DNA of 64,000 nt from Metabacillus crassostreae (lineage in GTDB: Bacteria; Bacillota; Bacilli; Bacillales; Bacillaceae), in assembly GCF_016908395.1 (NCBI RefSeq), contig NZ_JAFBDU010000002.1:1-64000 (forward strand), in the 5' to 3' direction. Position 1 is the first letter of the stretch. Every line of letters begins with the position of its first letter. A model generated the notes under the pieces. That model was not told where the DNA came from. It did no database searches and saw only the letters and a list, made by a program, of their open reading frames with translations. Positions 17,515-26,116 of this stretch are shown piece after piece. Both the position numbers and the translations under genes were made by a program.

Positions 17515-17761
17515 GCATCCTCTACCTTCAAATAAGTGCAACCAACACATTTACCAGTAAAATTAACAATTTCATAACTATTATTGATTTCAGAAGCTCA
17601 TTTCCCTAATGTTTGATCATCCCAATTTACATAAGGAACGCAATTTCTTATTTCACTTTTTCCTCTCGTTAAAATAACAGTCATATAACATCTTTCTTTT
17701 AGATAAGTAGAAAGTTTATCACCTGAAAACCGGGAATCACCTGCAAGTATAATTTTTTTAT
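17515..17761 (-). pseudogene. Remnant of an SDR-type epimerase (TIGR01777/YfhF-like), N-terminal part
   Basis: Minus-strand translation gives KKIILAGDSRFSGDKLSTYL, then MTVILTRGKSEIRNCVPYVN WDDQTLG, a stop, and YEIVNFTGKCVGCTY. This follows the TIGR01777 group of NAD(P)-dependent epimerases (usual pattern: AGGSGFLG, LTRG, YVNWDAQTLG, VNLTGKSV). The Gly-rich motif is damaged (AGDSRFSG), the ATG is lost behind an intact AAGGAGAG site, an in-frame TGA is present, and the frame ends in stops after about 80 residues. It is a decayed, truncated copy. Around it, 17336-17514 and 17762-18030 show nothing recognisable. Confidence 0.65.
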
Positions 17762-18050
17762 CTTAATCTCTCCTTACACTACTAAAAGATAAAAGCTTCA
17801 AAAAGGTTCAATGAAAATCAGGCATCGAATAAACAACATTAAATTCTAACCTATCAAATAAAGAAACATGTTTCTTCCTATCTATCATGTTAGTTCTATC
17901 AAATATGTATAATGTACATCCCTAGTTAATTTGATTTATTTTCCTGTTTCTTGTATTATTAGCTTTTAATATTGCTTCAATTGTTATACAATTCCAATTA
18001 TGTACGCTTACATATATTGAGTCTTTTTAGATCTTGAAAGGGGAAAGAAA

Positions 18051-18806
18051 ATGAAAAAATTATTACTAACACTATTTATATCTCTATTAGCTCTATCTCT
18101 TGCTGCATGTAACAATGATGAAGAGAAAAAGGCAGATGAGGCTAAAACGACGGAAAAAGCAGAGGAAACAGAAGAAGCTGCTGTTGACCAGGAGGAAATG
18201 CAAAAAAAGCTGGATGAACAAAAGGTTGAGGCTGATAGTGTTGTGGCAATTGTAAATGGACAAGAAATCAAAGGAACAGAATTTAATGATGCCCTTTCAC
18301 TATTTCAATCAAACGCAATGAGTCAAGGACAAGATGTAACAAATGATGAGTTAGCAAAACAATTGAAAGATAGCTCGCTTGATTTTATTGTTGGACAAAC
18401 CTTAATCATGCAAGAAGTTGATAAAAAAGGTTATACAGCTTCGCAGGAAGAAATTGATAAAGCGCTAGAAGCTGAAAAAGCACGTTTTAAAACAGAAGAA
18501 GAATTTGAAACAGCTTTAAAAGAAAGTGAGTTAACAGTAGAGGATCTTAAATCTCAAATCTCTGATAATGTTAAAATCACTCAATACCTAGATAAAGACG
18601 TTAAAGTTGAAAAAGTAACAGATGATGAAGTAAAGAAGTATTATGATTCCCTTGTCTCAGCTAATGGCGAATCAGAAGAAACACCAAAATTCGAAGACGT
18701 TAAAGAAACATTAAAAGCGAATCTAGAACAACAGAAATCACAGCAAGAAATTAGTGCTAAAATTGAAGAGCTACGTAAGGGCGCTGACATAGAGTTAAAA
18801 ATATAA
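18051..18806 (+). CDS. SurA-N-domain lipoprotein (foldase-like, no PPIase domain)
   Basis: A 251-aa exported lipoprotein: signal peptide KKLLLTLFISLLALSLAAC with lipobox LAAC, an acidic Lys/Glu linker to about residue 60, then a SurA-N-like domain (VVAIVNGQEIKGTEFNDAL...) rich in helix. The segment from about 185 onward (DVKVEKVTDDEVKKYYDSL) resembles PrsA-type foldases, but the parvulin-like catalytic domain is absent. It probably acts as a chaperone outside the membrane. GAAAGGGG precedes the ATG. It is monocistronic, with its own terminator. Confidence 0.85.
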   Translation: MKKLLLTLFISLLALSLAACNNDEEKKADEAKTTEKAEETEEAAVDQEEMQKKLDEQKVEADSVVAIVNGQEIKGTEFNDALSLFQSNAMSQGQDVTNDELAKQLKDSSLDFIVGQTLIMQEVDKKGYTASQEEIDKALEAEKARFKTEEEFETALKESELTVEDLKSQISDNVKITQYLDKDVKVEKVTDDEVKKYYDSLVSANGESEETPKFEDVKETLKANLEQQKSQQEISAKIEELRKGADIELKI

Positions 18807-18818
18807 TGCTACTATCTT

Positions 18819-18847
18819 AAAGGCTGTGTGTTTTTCACACAGCCTTT
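18819..18847 (+). terminator. Terminator of the SurA-N lipoprotein gene
   Basis: AAAGGCTGTGTG pairs perfectly with CACACAGCCTTT around a five-T loop, 12 bases after the stop. Confidence 0.9.
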
Positions 18848-19008
18848 TACATGTTGATTTATAAAGTGGATTCACTGTAAAATCAAACTTTCGATACAGG
18901 AATAACGTGCTTATCCTTATAATCAACGACAACTACCTATCCCGATAGATTTAAAAAGTATAAAATACCATACATAAAAAGTAACCTAGTTGTTCATACT
19001 ATCACTAA

Positions 19009-19095
19009 GGACTTGTAGCTCAACGTTTAGAGCAGTCAGTAGTAAAAGCACCTTTATTGCTGTACTTCTTGTGGGTTTAAATCCCACCAAGTCCT
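19009..19095 (+). tRNA. tRNA-like sequence with an abnormal anticodon arm (possible tRNA pseudogene)
   Basis: A 7-bp acceptor helix (GGACTTG 19009-19015 with CAAGTCC 19088-19094), a D-arm (TA, GCTC, 8-base loop, GAGC; 19016-19033) and a T-arm (GTGGG-TTTAAAT-CCCAC, 19071-19087) are in the correct order and spacing. The anticodon arm is replaced by a 10-bp helix with two G-U pairs (19037-19046 with 19053-19062, loop AGCACC), and the region is 14 bases longer than in a class I tRNA. The T-loop has TTT where TTC is expected, and no CCA is encoded. It is unlikely to be a working tRNA. Confidence 0.5.
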
Positions 19096-19128
19096 TACAT
19101 TCTCATAAAAGTTTCTTTAAACAAAAGA

Positions 19129-19152
19129 ACGTGCTCCGATGTAAGAAGCACG
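19129..19152 (-). terminator. Terminator of the thiamine-salvage operon
   Basis: On the minus strand CGTGCT...AGCACG (6-bp stem, 12-base loop), followed by a T-rich stretch, 15 bases after the thiY stop. Confidence 0.65.
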
Positions 19153-19166
19153 AATTTTACCGATTA

Positions 19167-20168
19167 CTATTCAACTATATTAACAAAAATTTCATTAACA
19201 ACTGGTTCTTTTTCAATTAATTCTGCTTCCTTCATCCAGCTTATTGTTTCTTCCCATTGTTTCTTATCTTGGCTACCAAAACCTGATTCAGACTTCATTA
19301 AAGGTAATAAAATCTCCAAGCTTTGAACCTCAACTTCCTCAACTAGGGGAAAATTTGCTTCATCTTGATTGCTTAATAAAATCTCTAATGCTTCCTCTGG
19401 ATTTTCAGCAGTAAATTTATATCCTTTAGTTGCTGCTTTCCAGAATGCTTTAATTTCCTCTTGCTCTTCTTCCCATGTTTGATCACTTGTTACAGCAACA
19501 AGTTCATAGTAGCTTGGAATACCAAATTCTGTTGGGTTAATATTTCGAGTTTCGTGACCCTCGTGCTTTAATACTGGTACTTCATGATTAATATACGCTC
19601 CAATTACAGCATCTACATTTTTACTCACAATTGATGAACCCAGTTCAAAACCAACATCAATCATTTCAACATTTTCAGGATTACCACCATCATTTTTAAC
19701 CATTGATTGAATAAGTGATTCATTTAACGGAATACCAGGGAAGCCTACTTTTTTACCTTCTAAGTCTTTTGGAGACTGTATTTCACTATCTTCCATAAAT
19801 ATAACTCTATTTAGAGGAGAACGAACGATGGCTCCTACTGATTTTATTTTAACATCTTGGTTTGCACGTGCTATTATAACATCTGGTTGATAAGAGATAC
19901 CAAGTGTTACCTTTCCGGCTGCTGCTAAATTAATTGGATCTGTTGGATTTGCTGGAAATTGAATATCAACATTCAGTCCTTCTTCTTCAAAATATCCTTT
20001 TTCTTTAGCGATGTATAAATAACTATGAACAGCATTTGGATACCAATCCAGCATTATACTAACATCTTTTAACTGTTTCTTTTCTTCTCCACCTGTACTA
20101 CTTTTTCCAGCACATGCAGTTAACAACCCTACTACTATACATAACATCATTATCAATACTTTTTTCAT
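19167..20168 (-). CDS. thiY: ABC transporter substrate-binding lipoprotein for pyrimidine precursor of thiamine (ThiY)
   Basis: A 333-aa lipoprotein of the NMT1/THI5-like family. The signal peptide ends in LLTAC; the body has VSIMLDWYPNAVHSYLYIAK, GLNVDIQFPANPTDPINLAA and GKVTLGISYQPDVIIARA, typical of ThiY proteins that bind formylaminopyrimidine (FAMP). The ATG at 20168 follows ATGGAGGAAAACAG and overlaps the end of thiX (ATGA). Together with ThiX and ThiZ it imports the pyrimidine that YlmB and TenA then process. Confidence 0.92.
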   Translation of the reverse strand: MKKVLIMMLCIVVGLLTACAGKSSTGGEEKKQLKDVSIMLDWYPNAVHSYLYIAKEKGYFEEEGLNVDIQFPANPTDPINLAAAGKVTLGISYQPDVIIARANQDVKIKSVGAIVRSPLNRVIFMEDSEIQSPKDLEGKKVGFPGIPLNESLIQSMVKNDGGNPENVEMIDVGFELGSSIVSKNVDAVIGAYINHEVPVLKHEGHETRNINPTEFGIPSYYELVAVTSDQTWEEEQEEIKAFWKAATKGYKFTAENPEEALEILLSNQDEANFPLVEEVEVQSLEILLPLMKSESGFGSQDKKQWEETISWMKEAELIEKEPVVNEIFVNIVE

Positions 20169-20917
20169 TCTGTTTTCCTCCATTTTAATATTCTTTTTTC
20201 CACTGCACCAACAATCACAAAAAGTAAAATTCCAATTGCTGATAAAATAACGATTGGTGCGAAAACGCCTGCACCATCAAATTGAGTCATCATCCGTCTA
20301 CTAAAATAACCTAATCCTGCTTGTGCACCAATCCACTCACCTATTGCCGCTCCAATTACACTGAGTGTGACAGCTACCTTCAGTCCAGAAAAAAAGTTTG
20401 GAGCACTACCTGGAACTTGTAGCTTAAAGAAAATATCTTTCTTTCTTGCACCCATTGTTAATAATAAATCTTTATATTCCTTATTCGTCGCACGTAATCC
20501 ATCAAAGGTATTAACGGTAATTGGAAAAAACGTGATCAAAACGGTTACGATAACCTTGCTCCAAATTGAATATCCAAACCAAAGCACAAAAATTGGTGCT
20601 AATGCAATTATTGGAATTGTTTGAGATGAGATGAGTAGCGGATAAAATGTCTTTTCCACTGTTTTATTCACACTCATCCAAACTGCAAGTCCTAATCCAA
20701 TAACAATTGATATAAAAAGTCCGATTAGTATTACCAAAGCTGTTGCTGGTAAGTGATTAAGAAACAAAGGCTCTCTTAACTCCCAAAGCTTTAGTAAAAT
20801 TTCAATAGGTGTCGGTAAAATAAAGCCTAAATTAACAATACGAGCTCCAATTTCCCAAATACATAGAAGAATTACAACGAGTAAACACGAAGCTCCGTAT
20901 TTTTGTATATATGTCAT
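20165..20917 (-). CDS. thiX: ABC transporter permease (ThiX)
   Basis: A 250-aa membrane protein of the BPD transport permease family, with about six helices. The EAA-loop region reads RATNKEYKDLLLTMGARKKDIFFKLQVPG, the contact to the ATPase. Its start overlaps the thiZ stop and its end overlaps thiY, so translation is coupled. Permeases of this type also serve sulfonates, but its place between thiZ, thiY and tenA behind a TPP riboswitch makes pyrimidine import the likely job. Confidence 0.92.
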   Translation of the reverse strand: MTYIQKYGASCLLVVILLCIWEIGARIVNLGFILPTPIEILLKLWELREPLFLNHLPATALVILIGLFISIVIGLGLAVWMSVNKTVEKTFYPLLISSQTIPIIALAPIFVLWFGYSIWSKVIVTVLITFFPITVNTFDGLRATNKEYKDLLLTMGARKKDIFFKLQVPGSAPNFFSGLKVAVTLSVIGAAIGEWIGAQAGLGYFSRRMMTQFDGAGVFAPIVILSAIGILLFVIVGAVEKRILKWRKTE

Positions 20918-21678
20918 AAATTCACCTTCGCTCGTAACTCATCTAGCAACATTTCTTTTAACTCAATCATTTTGGGTTGATTTAAATCCTTTAAAGTTCT
21001 TGGTCTTCCTAGTGGAACGTTAACCTCCTTTAACTCTGTTACAGGCTTTTCCGTAAAAATAAAGATTCGATCTGATAAAAATAATGCTTCATTTACGTCA
21101 TGAGTTATAAATAAGATCGTATTTTTACGTTTCTGCCATTGAGTCACAAGCCATTCTTGTAAAGATAATCTCGTAATCGCATCAAGAGCACTAAAAGGCT
21201 CATCTAAAAGGAGGATTTGTGCACCACTTAAAATAGACCTTAAAAAAGATACACGCTGCCTCATTCCCCCTGATAATTCACTTGGAAATTTATCTTCTAC
21301 CCCAGCTAAACCAAACTCTTCAAGTAAATTAACCACTTGAGTATATGCTGTTCTTTTTTTGATGCCTTTAATTTCTAGCGGAAGTAATGCATTTTCAACA
21401 ATCGTTCTCCAAGGCAACAACAAATCCTGTTGTGGCATATAACCTACTTGACCAAGTCGATTAGAAACAGATTTATTTTGTAATAAAATGGAACCTGAGG
21501 TTTGTTGTTCTAATCCTGTTACAAGCTTAAATAACGTACTTTTCCCTGAGCCACTAGGACCGATAACACTAACAAATTCACCTTTATTAATTTGTAAATC
21601 TAAGTTCTTTATTATTGGAATCGGCTCATTTTCATACTGAAAAGTAACATTTTTAAACTGTAAAGCTTGATCATTCAT
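20914..21678 (-). CDS. thiZ: ABC transporter ATP-binding protein (ThiZ)
   Basis: A 254-aa ATPase with Walker A GPSGSGKST (about 43-51), Q-loop YMPQQDLLLPW, signature LSGGMRQRV, Walker B ILLLDEPFSALD and the switch His in FITHDVNEA. It belongs to the taurine/nitrate/thiamine-precursor type. The ATG at 21678 lies within the last codons of tenA; the longer upstream frame is only overlap with tenA. It powers the ThiXYZ importer. Confidence 0.93.
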   Translation of the reverse strand: MNDQALQFKNVTFQYENEPIPIIKNLDLQINKGEFVSVIGPSGSGKSTLFKLVTGLEQQTSGSILLQNKSVSNRLGQVGYMPQQDLLLPWRTIVENALLPLEIKGIKKRTAYTQVVNLLEEFGLAGVEDKFPSELSGGMRQRVSFLRSILSGAQILLLDEPFSALDAITRLSLQEWLVTQWQKRKNTILFITHDVNEALFLSDRIFIFTEKPVTELKEVNVPLGRPRTLKDLNQPKMIELKEMLLDELRAKVNL

Positions 21679-22345
21679 CTGTAGGCCACATCTTTTCGTC
21701 AAATGCCATATCCCAAAACATATACTCAAAGCGAGTTGTATTTAAAAATATTTCCTCTAGTTTTGCTAACTCTACTTCTGGTTTACCTTCTGTTAGTTCA
21801 TCCATTAAATCAATACACCATGTTGCAAGCTGACCAAATTCTTCTGAAGCGTACATACTAATCCACTCTCCATAAAATTCGTGCTCACTTGCTCCTGTAC
21901 GACTATTTAAATCCTTACCTATTTCCCAATAGCTCCACATACAAGGTAAAAGTGCTGCAACAAGTTCTGCAAGTGTCCCATTTTGACTAACATGTAGCAT
22001 GTAGTGAGTATAAGCCAAGGTTGTTGGTGATGGTTTTGCTGCTTCAAGCTCCTCAAGCGTAACGGAAAATTTCTTCGCATATTGACGATGAAGCTCCATC
22101 TCTTCATTTAATGTTGAATCCAATAATGCGGCAAACTTCCCCATTGTTTTAAGGTCTGTTGCCTTAACAGCTCCTAATGCAAAAACCTTTGCATATTCTA
22201 TTAAATACAAATAATCCTGAATCATATAAAAGCGAAATTTATTTTTATCTAATGTCCCATCACCCATTCCTTGTACAAATGGATGTGCATGATTTTTTTG
22301 CCAAATGGGGAGTACATTTTCATAGAGTCTTTCACTGAACTTCAT
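21671..22345 (-). CDS. tenA: Aminopyrimidine aminohydrolase / thiaminase II (TenA)
   Basis: A 224-aa TenA enzyme that hydrolyses aminomethyl-HMP (a thiamine breakdown product) to HMP for reuse. Catalytic residues of the B. subtilis enzyme are all present: Asp44 (MIQDYLYL), the nucleophile Cys135 (LLPCMWSYWEI) and Glu207 (TRFEYMFWDM; Glu205 in B. subtilis). Length is normal. It lies between ylmB and thiZ, overlapping the latter by 8 bases. Confidence 0.96.
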   Translation of the reverse strand: MKFSERLYENVLPIWQKNHAHPFVQGMGDGTLDKNKFRFYMIQDYLYLIEYAKVFALGAVKATDLKTMGKFAALLDSTLNEEMELHRQYAKKFSVTLEELEAAKPSPTTLAYTHYMLHVSQNGTLAELVAALLPCMWSYWEIGKDLNSRTGASEHEFYGEWISMYASEEFGQLATWCIDLMDELTEGKPEVELAKLEEIFLNTTRFEYMFWDMAFDEKMWPTDE

Positions 22346-22397
22346 TTCGATTTACCTCCTCATTATCATTGAAATAAGCATGTTGCTAACTATCAAT

Positions 22398-23678
22398 CTA
22401 TGCTTCTCGTTTTGTATGACACCAATCATAAATAAACATTAATATAACCTTGGTATATTCTATAAGCTGATCAATTGATAGCTGTTCATTTACTGCATGA
22501 GCATGCTCTAGCTTACCAGGACCGTAGATAGCCGTCGGAATACCTACCTCACCTAACCAACCGCCATCAGTAACAGTTGGTGATACATCCACGATAGCTT
22601 CTTTATGCAAAACAGTATAATGTGCTTTAGCTAAATTCTTAACAGCAGAATGTTCTGAGTCTACCTCAAGTGAGGGGAAAATTTCACCTCTATCTACAAT
22701 CATCGACTTACCACCCCAAATAAAAGTTGGTGGGTTTTCTTTTAACCACGGATCAGCTTTAGCTACAGATAAAATATGATCTTCAATTTCTTTTATAATT
22801 TGTTCATGTGACTCATTTGGATAATAGTGGACAGTTACCCATAGACGACATTCGTCTGCAACAAATGCTGCATGTCTTCCACCCTCAATAACAGCTGGAT
22901 TTATTGTATTTGTTCCAGGTAAGAAACCTTTATAACTCTTTGTAATTGCCCAGTGACGTTCAAGCTCTTGCAGACCGTGGATAATTTTCACCATCTTTTC
23001 AATAGCACTTGCAGCAAATAAATCTCCACCAGCATGAATCATTTGTCTTCTTGTTGCATCATGATATGTCTGATTACTCTTTACAGTAATCCAACCCGTT
23101 ATAACGCCACCTTGCCCTTGAATATGTAAATCACTTGTATCCACCACAACTGCAAAATCTGCTTTATAGCCTCTCTTACAGCATTCTAGTGTTCCTGCTT
23201 CTCCTACTTCTTCTCCAATGACAGATTGTAAAATTAAATCACCAGGTAATTCAATACCTGCTTCATGAAGTAGCTGGATGGCAAAAAGTGCACCTGCCAA
23301 GCCACCTTTCATATCTGCAGCACCACGGCCGATAATCATTCCATTTTTGACGATTGGAATAAAAGGATCTACTTCCCACTGTTCACTCTCATTTACTTCT
23401 GCAACATCAATATGACCATTAACGATCAGGCTTTTATAGGTTTCTGCCTGTGTTCCCTTTAACACTCCAACTACATTAGGATCATTGTGATAAACATCCC
23501 ACATATCAATCGAAAAACCTTTTTCTTCTAGAAAATCGGCTATGAATTTCTGTGCATCAGCTGTATTTCTAGCAGGAGGTGCTGGTGTTTTATATTCGAT
23601 TAATGTTTTTAGTAACTCAATTAATTCATTCTTCCGTTCATCGATTTGATCAATAATATGTTGTATTTTATGCTGCAA
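22398..23678 (-). CDS. ylmB: Formylaminopyrimidine deformylase, ArgE/DapE family (YlmB)
   Basis: A 426-aa M20/ArgE-type hydrolase. Metal-site motifs: VNGHIDVAEV (near 82), GRGAADMKGGLAGALFA (near 114) and SVIGEEVGEAGT (near 151), with a dimerisation domain between. In B. subtilis, YlmB removes the formyl group from FAMP, feeding TenA. The TTG at 23678 is preferred because GAGGAGG lies just upstream, while the longer frame has none. It is the first gene after the TPP riboswitch. The genomic context separates it from acetylornithine deacetylases. Confidence 0.9.
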   Translation of the reverse strand: MQHKIQHIIDQIDERKNELIELLKTLIEYKTPAPPARNTADAQKFIADFLEEKGFSIDMWDVYHNDPNVVGVLKGTQAETYKSLIVNGHIDVAEVNESEQWEVDPFIPIVKNGMIIGRGAADMKGGLAGALFAIQLLHEAGIELPGDLILQSVIGEEVGEAGTLECCKRGYKADFAVVVDTSDLHIQGQGGVITGWITVKSNQTYHDATRRQMIHAGGDLFAASAIEKMVKIIHGLQELERHWAITKSYKGFLPGTNTINPAVIEGGRHAAFVADECRLWVTVHYYPNESHEQIIKEIEDHILSVAKADPWLKENPPTFIWGGKSMIVDRGEIFPSLEVDSEHSAVKNLAKAHYTVLHKEAIVDVSPTVTDGGWLGEVGIPTAIYGPGKLEHAHAVNEQLSIDQLIEYTKVILMFIYDWCHTKREA

Positions 23679-23902
23679 AAAAATTACCTCCTCATATTTT
23701 TTAAGGCTGCTTTCACAAACCTTGTTGCTTTTAAATACTTGAGAAATTAGCACAGTAGTAAGTCTAGTGGCATCTATTCTTCATAAAATGGTAGCTTTAA
23801 ATGCGAAAATACACTGTTACTACTGTATATTTTGGTTACATAGCAACAAGCCTTGAGAAAAGCTGTTTTTATAACTTTGTTGCCTCGTATGAAAAAAACA
23901 TC

Positions 23903-23932
23903 AAAAAAACCACTTCAAGAAAGAAGTGGTTT
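23903..23932 (-). terminator. Riboswitch-linked terminator before ylmB
   Basis: On the minus strand AAACCACTTC pairs with GAAGTGGTTT and is followed by seven T. It lies between the TPP aptamer and ylmB, so it is the likely expression platform by which TPP stops the operon. Confidence 0.85.
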
Positions 23933-24007
23933 GAATGTACATGTTGATAACAATTCGCTTAAAAATAAATAATAGCGGAGTATTCGTTATTTCACGTATA
24001 TAGTCAA

Positions 24008-24100
24008 ACACCTCTTCCCTACGCTAGTATTATCTAGATCAGGTAATAAGGGTCAAGGCATAATGCCTCTCTCAGCTAAAAGAAAGCTCCCCTAGTGGTG
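24008..24100 (-). ncRNA. TPP (THI-box) riboswitch
   Basis: The minus strand carries the conserved THI-box blocks in order: CTAGGGGAGC, CTGAGAGAGG, CCTTGACCC, ACCTGATCTAGATAAT and GCGTAGGGAAG, closed by a P1 helix (CACC with GGTG). Binding of thiamine pyrophosphate would favour the downstream terminator and shut off ylmB-tenA-thiZXY. Confidence 0.96.
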
Positions 24101-24200
24101 AAAAGATTTATATTTAGTTTGTGATTGATAGATTACATTATTTTTAACATATAATTCTATTTTTAGCAAACAAAATTAATAACTGCTCACATACACTCCC

Positions 24201-25169
24201 CTAAAGAGGTGTTGATAAATGATTTACTTTATGGATTTGTTCTTTGTCAAAACGCATAAATAACATCCCAAAAATAGAGGCTAGAACTTGTTGAAACAAC
24301 ATACCAATAACAACAGGTACTGCAACTGCTGGAGGGAAATATTGAACAGCAATCACTGCTCCTGCACTAATATTTCTCATACCGCCAGTGAACATCATCG
24401 CAATTTTTGTTTCTCGATCTTTCTTTATCAGACAGCCAAACATCCACGCTAAAAAATATCCTATAGAAGCTAAAACAAAAACAGTCAAACTAATCAATAA
24501 TAGTTCTAGATTTACCTTTTTAATAAAAGGCGCCACAACTGCACCGTTAATCATAACAACTGATGATAAAGCCAATTTGGAAAATGGAGCTAATTTCTTA
24601 GAAGTTTGAACACTTTTTCCTTTTGTTAAATAATGAATAAGCATCCCTAAGAATGAAGGAATAACAACCATTAATAATAGACCATACATGATACTATATG
24701 CATCAATTTCCACATTTCTTCCCACAAGAAAAGATAACATGGATGGCACCAGAAAAGGTGATAATATTGTATCTATTAATATAATAGAAAGTGCTAAAGC
24801 AATACTTCCTTTATATATGTTTACCCAGATAAAACTAGTTATTCCTGTAGGAATGACAGTAGCTAACACTAGCCCAGTTATTGTTAAATCATCTTCAAAA
24901 AATAAATGACCAACAGACCAAGCAATGAGAGGCATGATTAGATGTAATAAAATTAAAATCAAAATAAAAGACAATGGTTTTTGTACTGCTCCCTTTAATG
25001 CATGAAAACTGGAGCTTAAACTACCTGAAAACGTCATAAAAGCAAATATAAAAGGAATTAAAAATGCGAAAGGTAAAAGATGCTCTGCTAGTACAATCCC
25101 TATGATCACACTAATTGGTGTTAAAACTGGCATTAATTTTTCTAAAAGTCCATTAAAAGCTTCAAGCAT
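24201..25169 (-). CDS. Bile acid:sodium symporter family transporter
   Basis: A 322-aa membrane protein of the BASS superfamily, with nine to ten helices. Family features: FAFMTFSGSLSSSFHALKGA near 40, the crossover segment LATVIPTGITSFIWVNIYKGS near 103, and GGMRNISAGAVIAVQYFPPAVA near 258. Bacterial relatives carry small organic anions (pantoate, pyruvate-like acids, bile acids) with sodium. The substrate is not evident. The gene is transcribed toward the TPP riboswitch of the next operon without being part of it. Confidence 0.85.
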   Translation of the reverse strand: MLEAFNGLLEKLMPVLTPISVIIGIVLAEHLLPFAFLIPFIFAFMTFSGSLSSSFHALKGAVQKPLSFILILILLHLIMPLIAWSVGHLFFEDDLTITGLVLATVIPTGITSFIWVNIYKGSIALALSIILIDTILSPFLVPSMLSFLVGRNVEIDAYSIMYGLLLMVVIPSFLGMLIHYLTKGKSVQTSKKLAPFSKLALSSVVMINGAVVAPFIKKVNLELLLISLTVFVLASIGYFLAWMFGCLIKKDRETKIAMMFTGGMRNISAGAVIAVQYFPPAVAVPVVIGMLFQQVLASIFGMLFMRFDKEQIHKVNHLSTPL

Positions 25170-25341
25170 GAAACATTCTCCTAATCTTGTATTCTAGATA
25201 TATATACTACATAGTTCTATCTTTCATACATTGCAGTAGGAAAAGAAGGATATTTTAAAGCAAATAGCTAAGAGAATGCAGCATTGATATGAAATTATCG
25301 TTTAAAGCAGAGCCATAAAGATAAAATTGCTATGAACTTTC

Positions 25342-25971
25342 CTACTTTTGATCAAGCACATTTTGAATGCTTTTCACAATGTTTTCTATATAATTTTTTT
25401 CATGTGGTACGAAGTTTTGTTTAGTAATCATTTTGTTAACAAACATCTTTTCTCGATCTTCATTCTCTATAAAACCATCACTTTTCATTTCTAGTAGTTG
25501 ATCATTCCATAGACTATAAAAGTCATGTAACTTTGCTCTATATATTCCAGAAACCTCTTCCTGTTGTAAGAAAAATGAATCGAATGAATGCGGTATTTCA
25601 TATAAAAAAACATGACATAGCTCATTATCTAACAGTACTTCATCATTTAATTGTTCTTTGATGATTCCCAAAGATATTAGATCATTTAAAGAAAGATCAA
25701 TTCCTATCTCCTCCTTCAATTCTCTTACACCATCTTCAACAGTTTCATTTGCTAGTAAATGACCAGCAGCTGTTATATCAAGCAGGTTAGGATAATCCTT
25801 TTTTTGCTCACATCTTAATTGGAAATACAAATAAACCTCTCCTTTATGGAGACTGATTAACCAACAATGAAATGTTTCATGCCATAGTCCCTTTTCATGA
25901 ACTTCTTTTCTAGTGGCAATACCTTTTGGATTACCTTCTTGATCAAAAATTTTCAGTACTTCTTCACTCAT
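25342..25971 (-). CDS. NUDIX hydrolase
   Basis: A 209-aa NUDIX protein similar to YfcD/IPP-isomerase-like members. The NUDIX box runs GHLLANETVEDGVRELKEEIG with the metal-binding REXXEE core. The N-terminal EVLKIFDQEGNPKGIATRKEVHEKGLWHETFHCWL is the usual start for this branch. The ATG at 25971 follows GAGGAG. These enzymes split nucleoside-diphosphate-linked compounds; the substrate is not predictable. Confidence 0.88.
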   Translation of the reverse strand: MSEEVLKIFDQEGNPKGIATRKEVHEKGLWHETFHCWLISLHKGEVYLYFQLRCEQKKDYPNLLDITAAGHLLANETVEDGVRELKEEIGIDLSLNDLISLGIIKEQLNDEVLLDNELCHVFLYEIPHSFDSFFLQQEEVSGIYRAKLHDFYSLWNDQLLEMKSDGFIENEDREKMFVNKMITKQNFVPHEKNYIENIVKSIQNVLDQK

Positions 25972-26116
25972 TTTAAATAAACTCCTCATCATTCAATATC
26001 GAAGGCACTTAACCTATGAATTAAAACCTAATTATGCAGCAGAAAAAGCTAGTAATCCAAGAAAAAATGTAAACTATAAACAGTTCTGTAAAAAATACAA
26101 GGTATACGAATTAGCT

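Noticed and set aside
17515-17761. First read as a transposase fragment
   Set aside because: The order of motifs (LTRGKSE, YVNWDDQTLG, IVNFTGK) fits an SDR epimerase and no DDE pattern is present.
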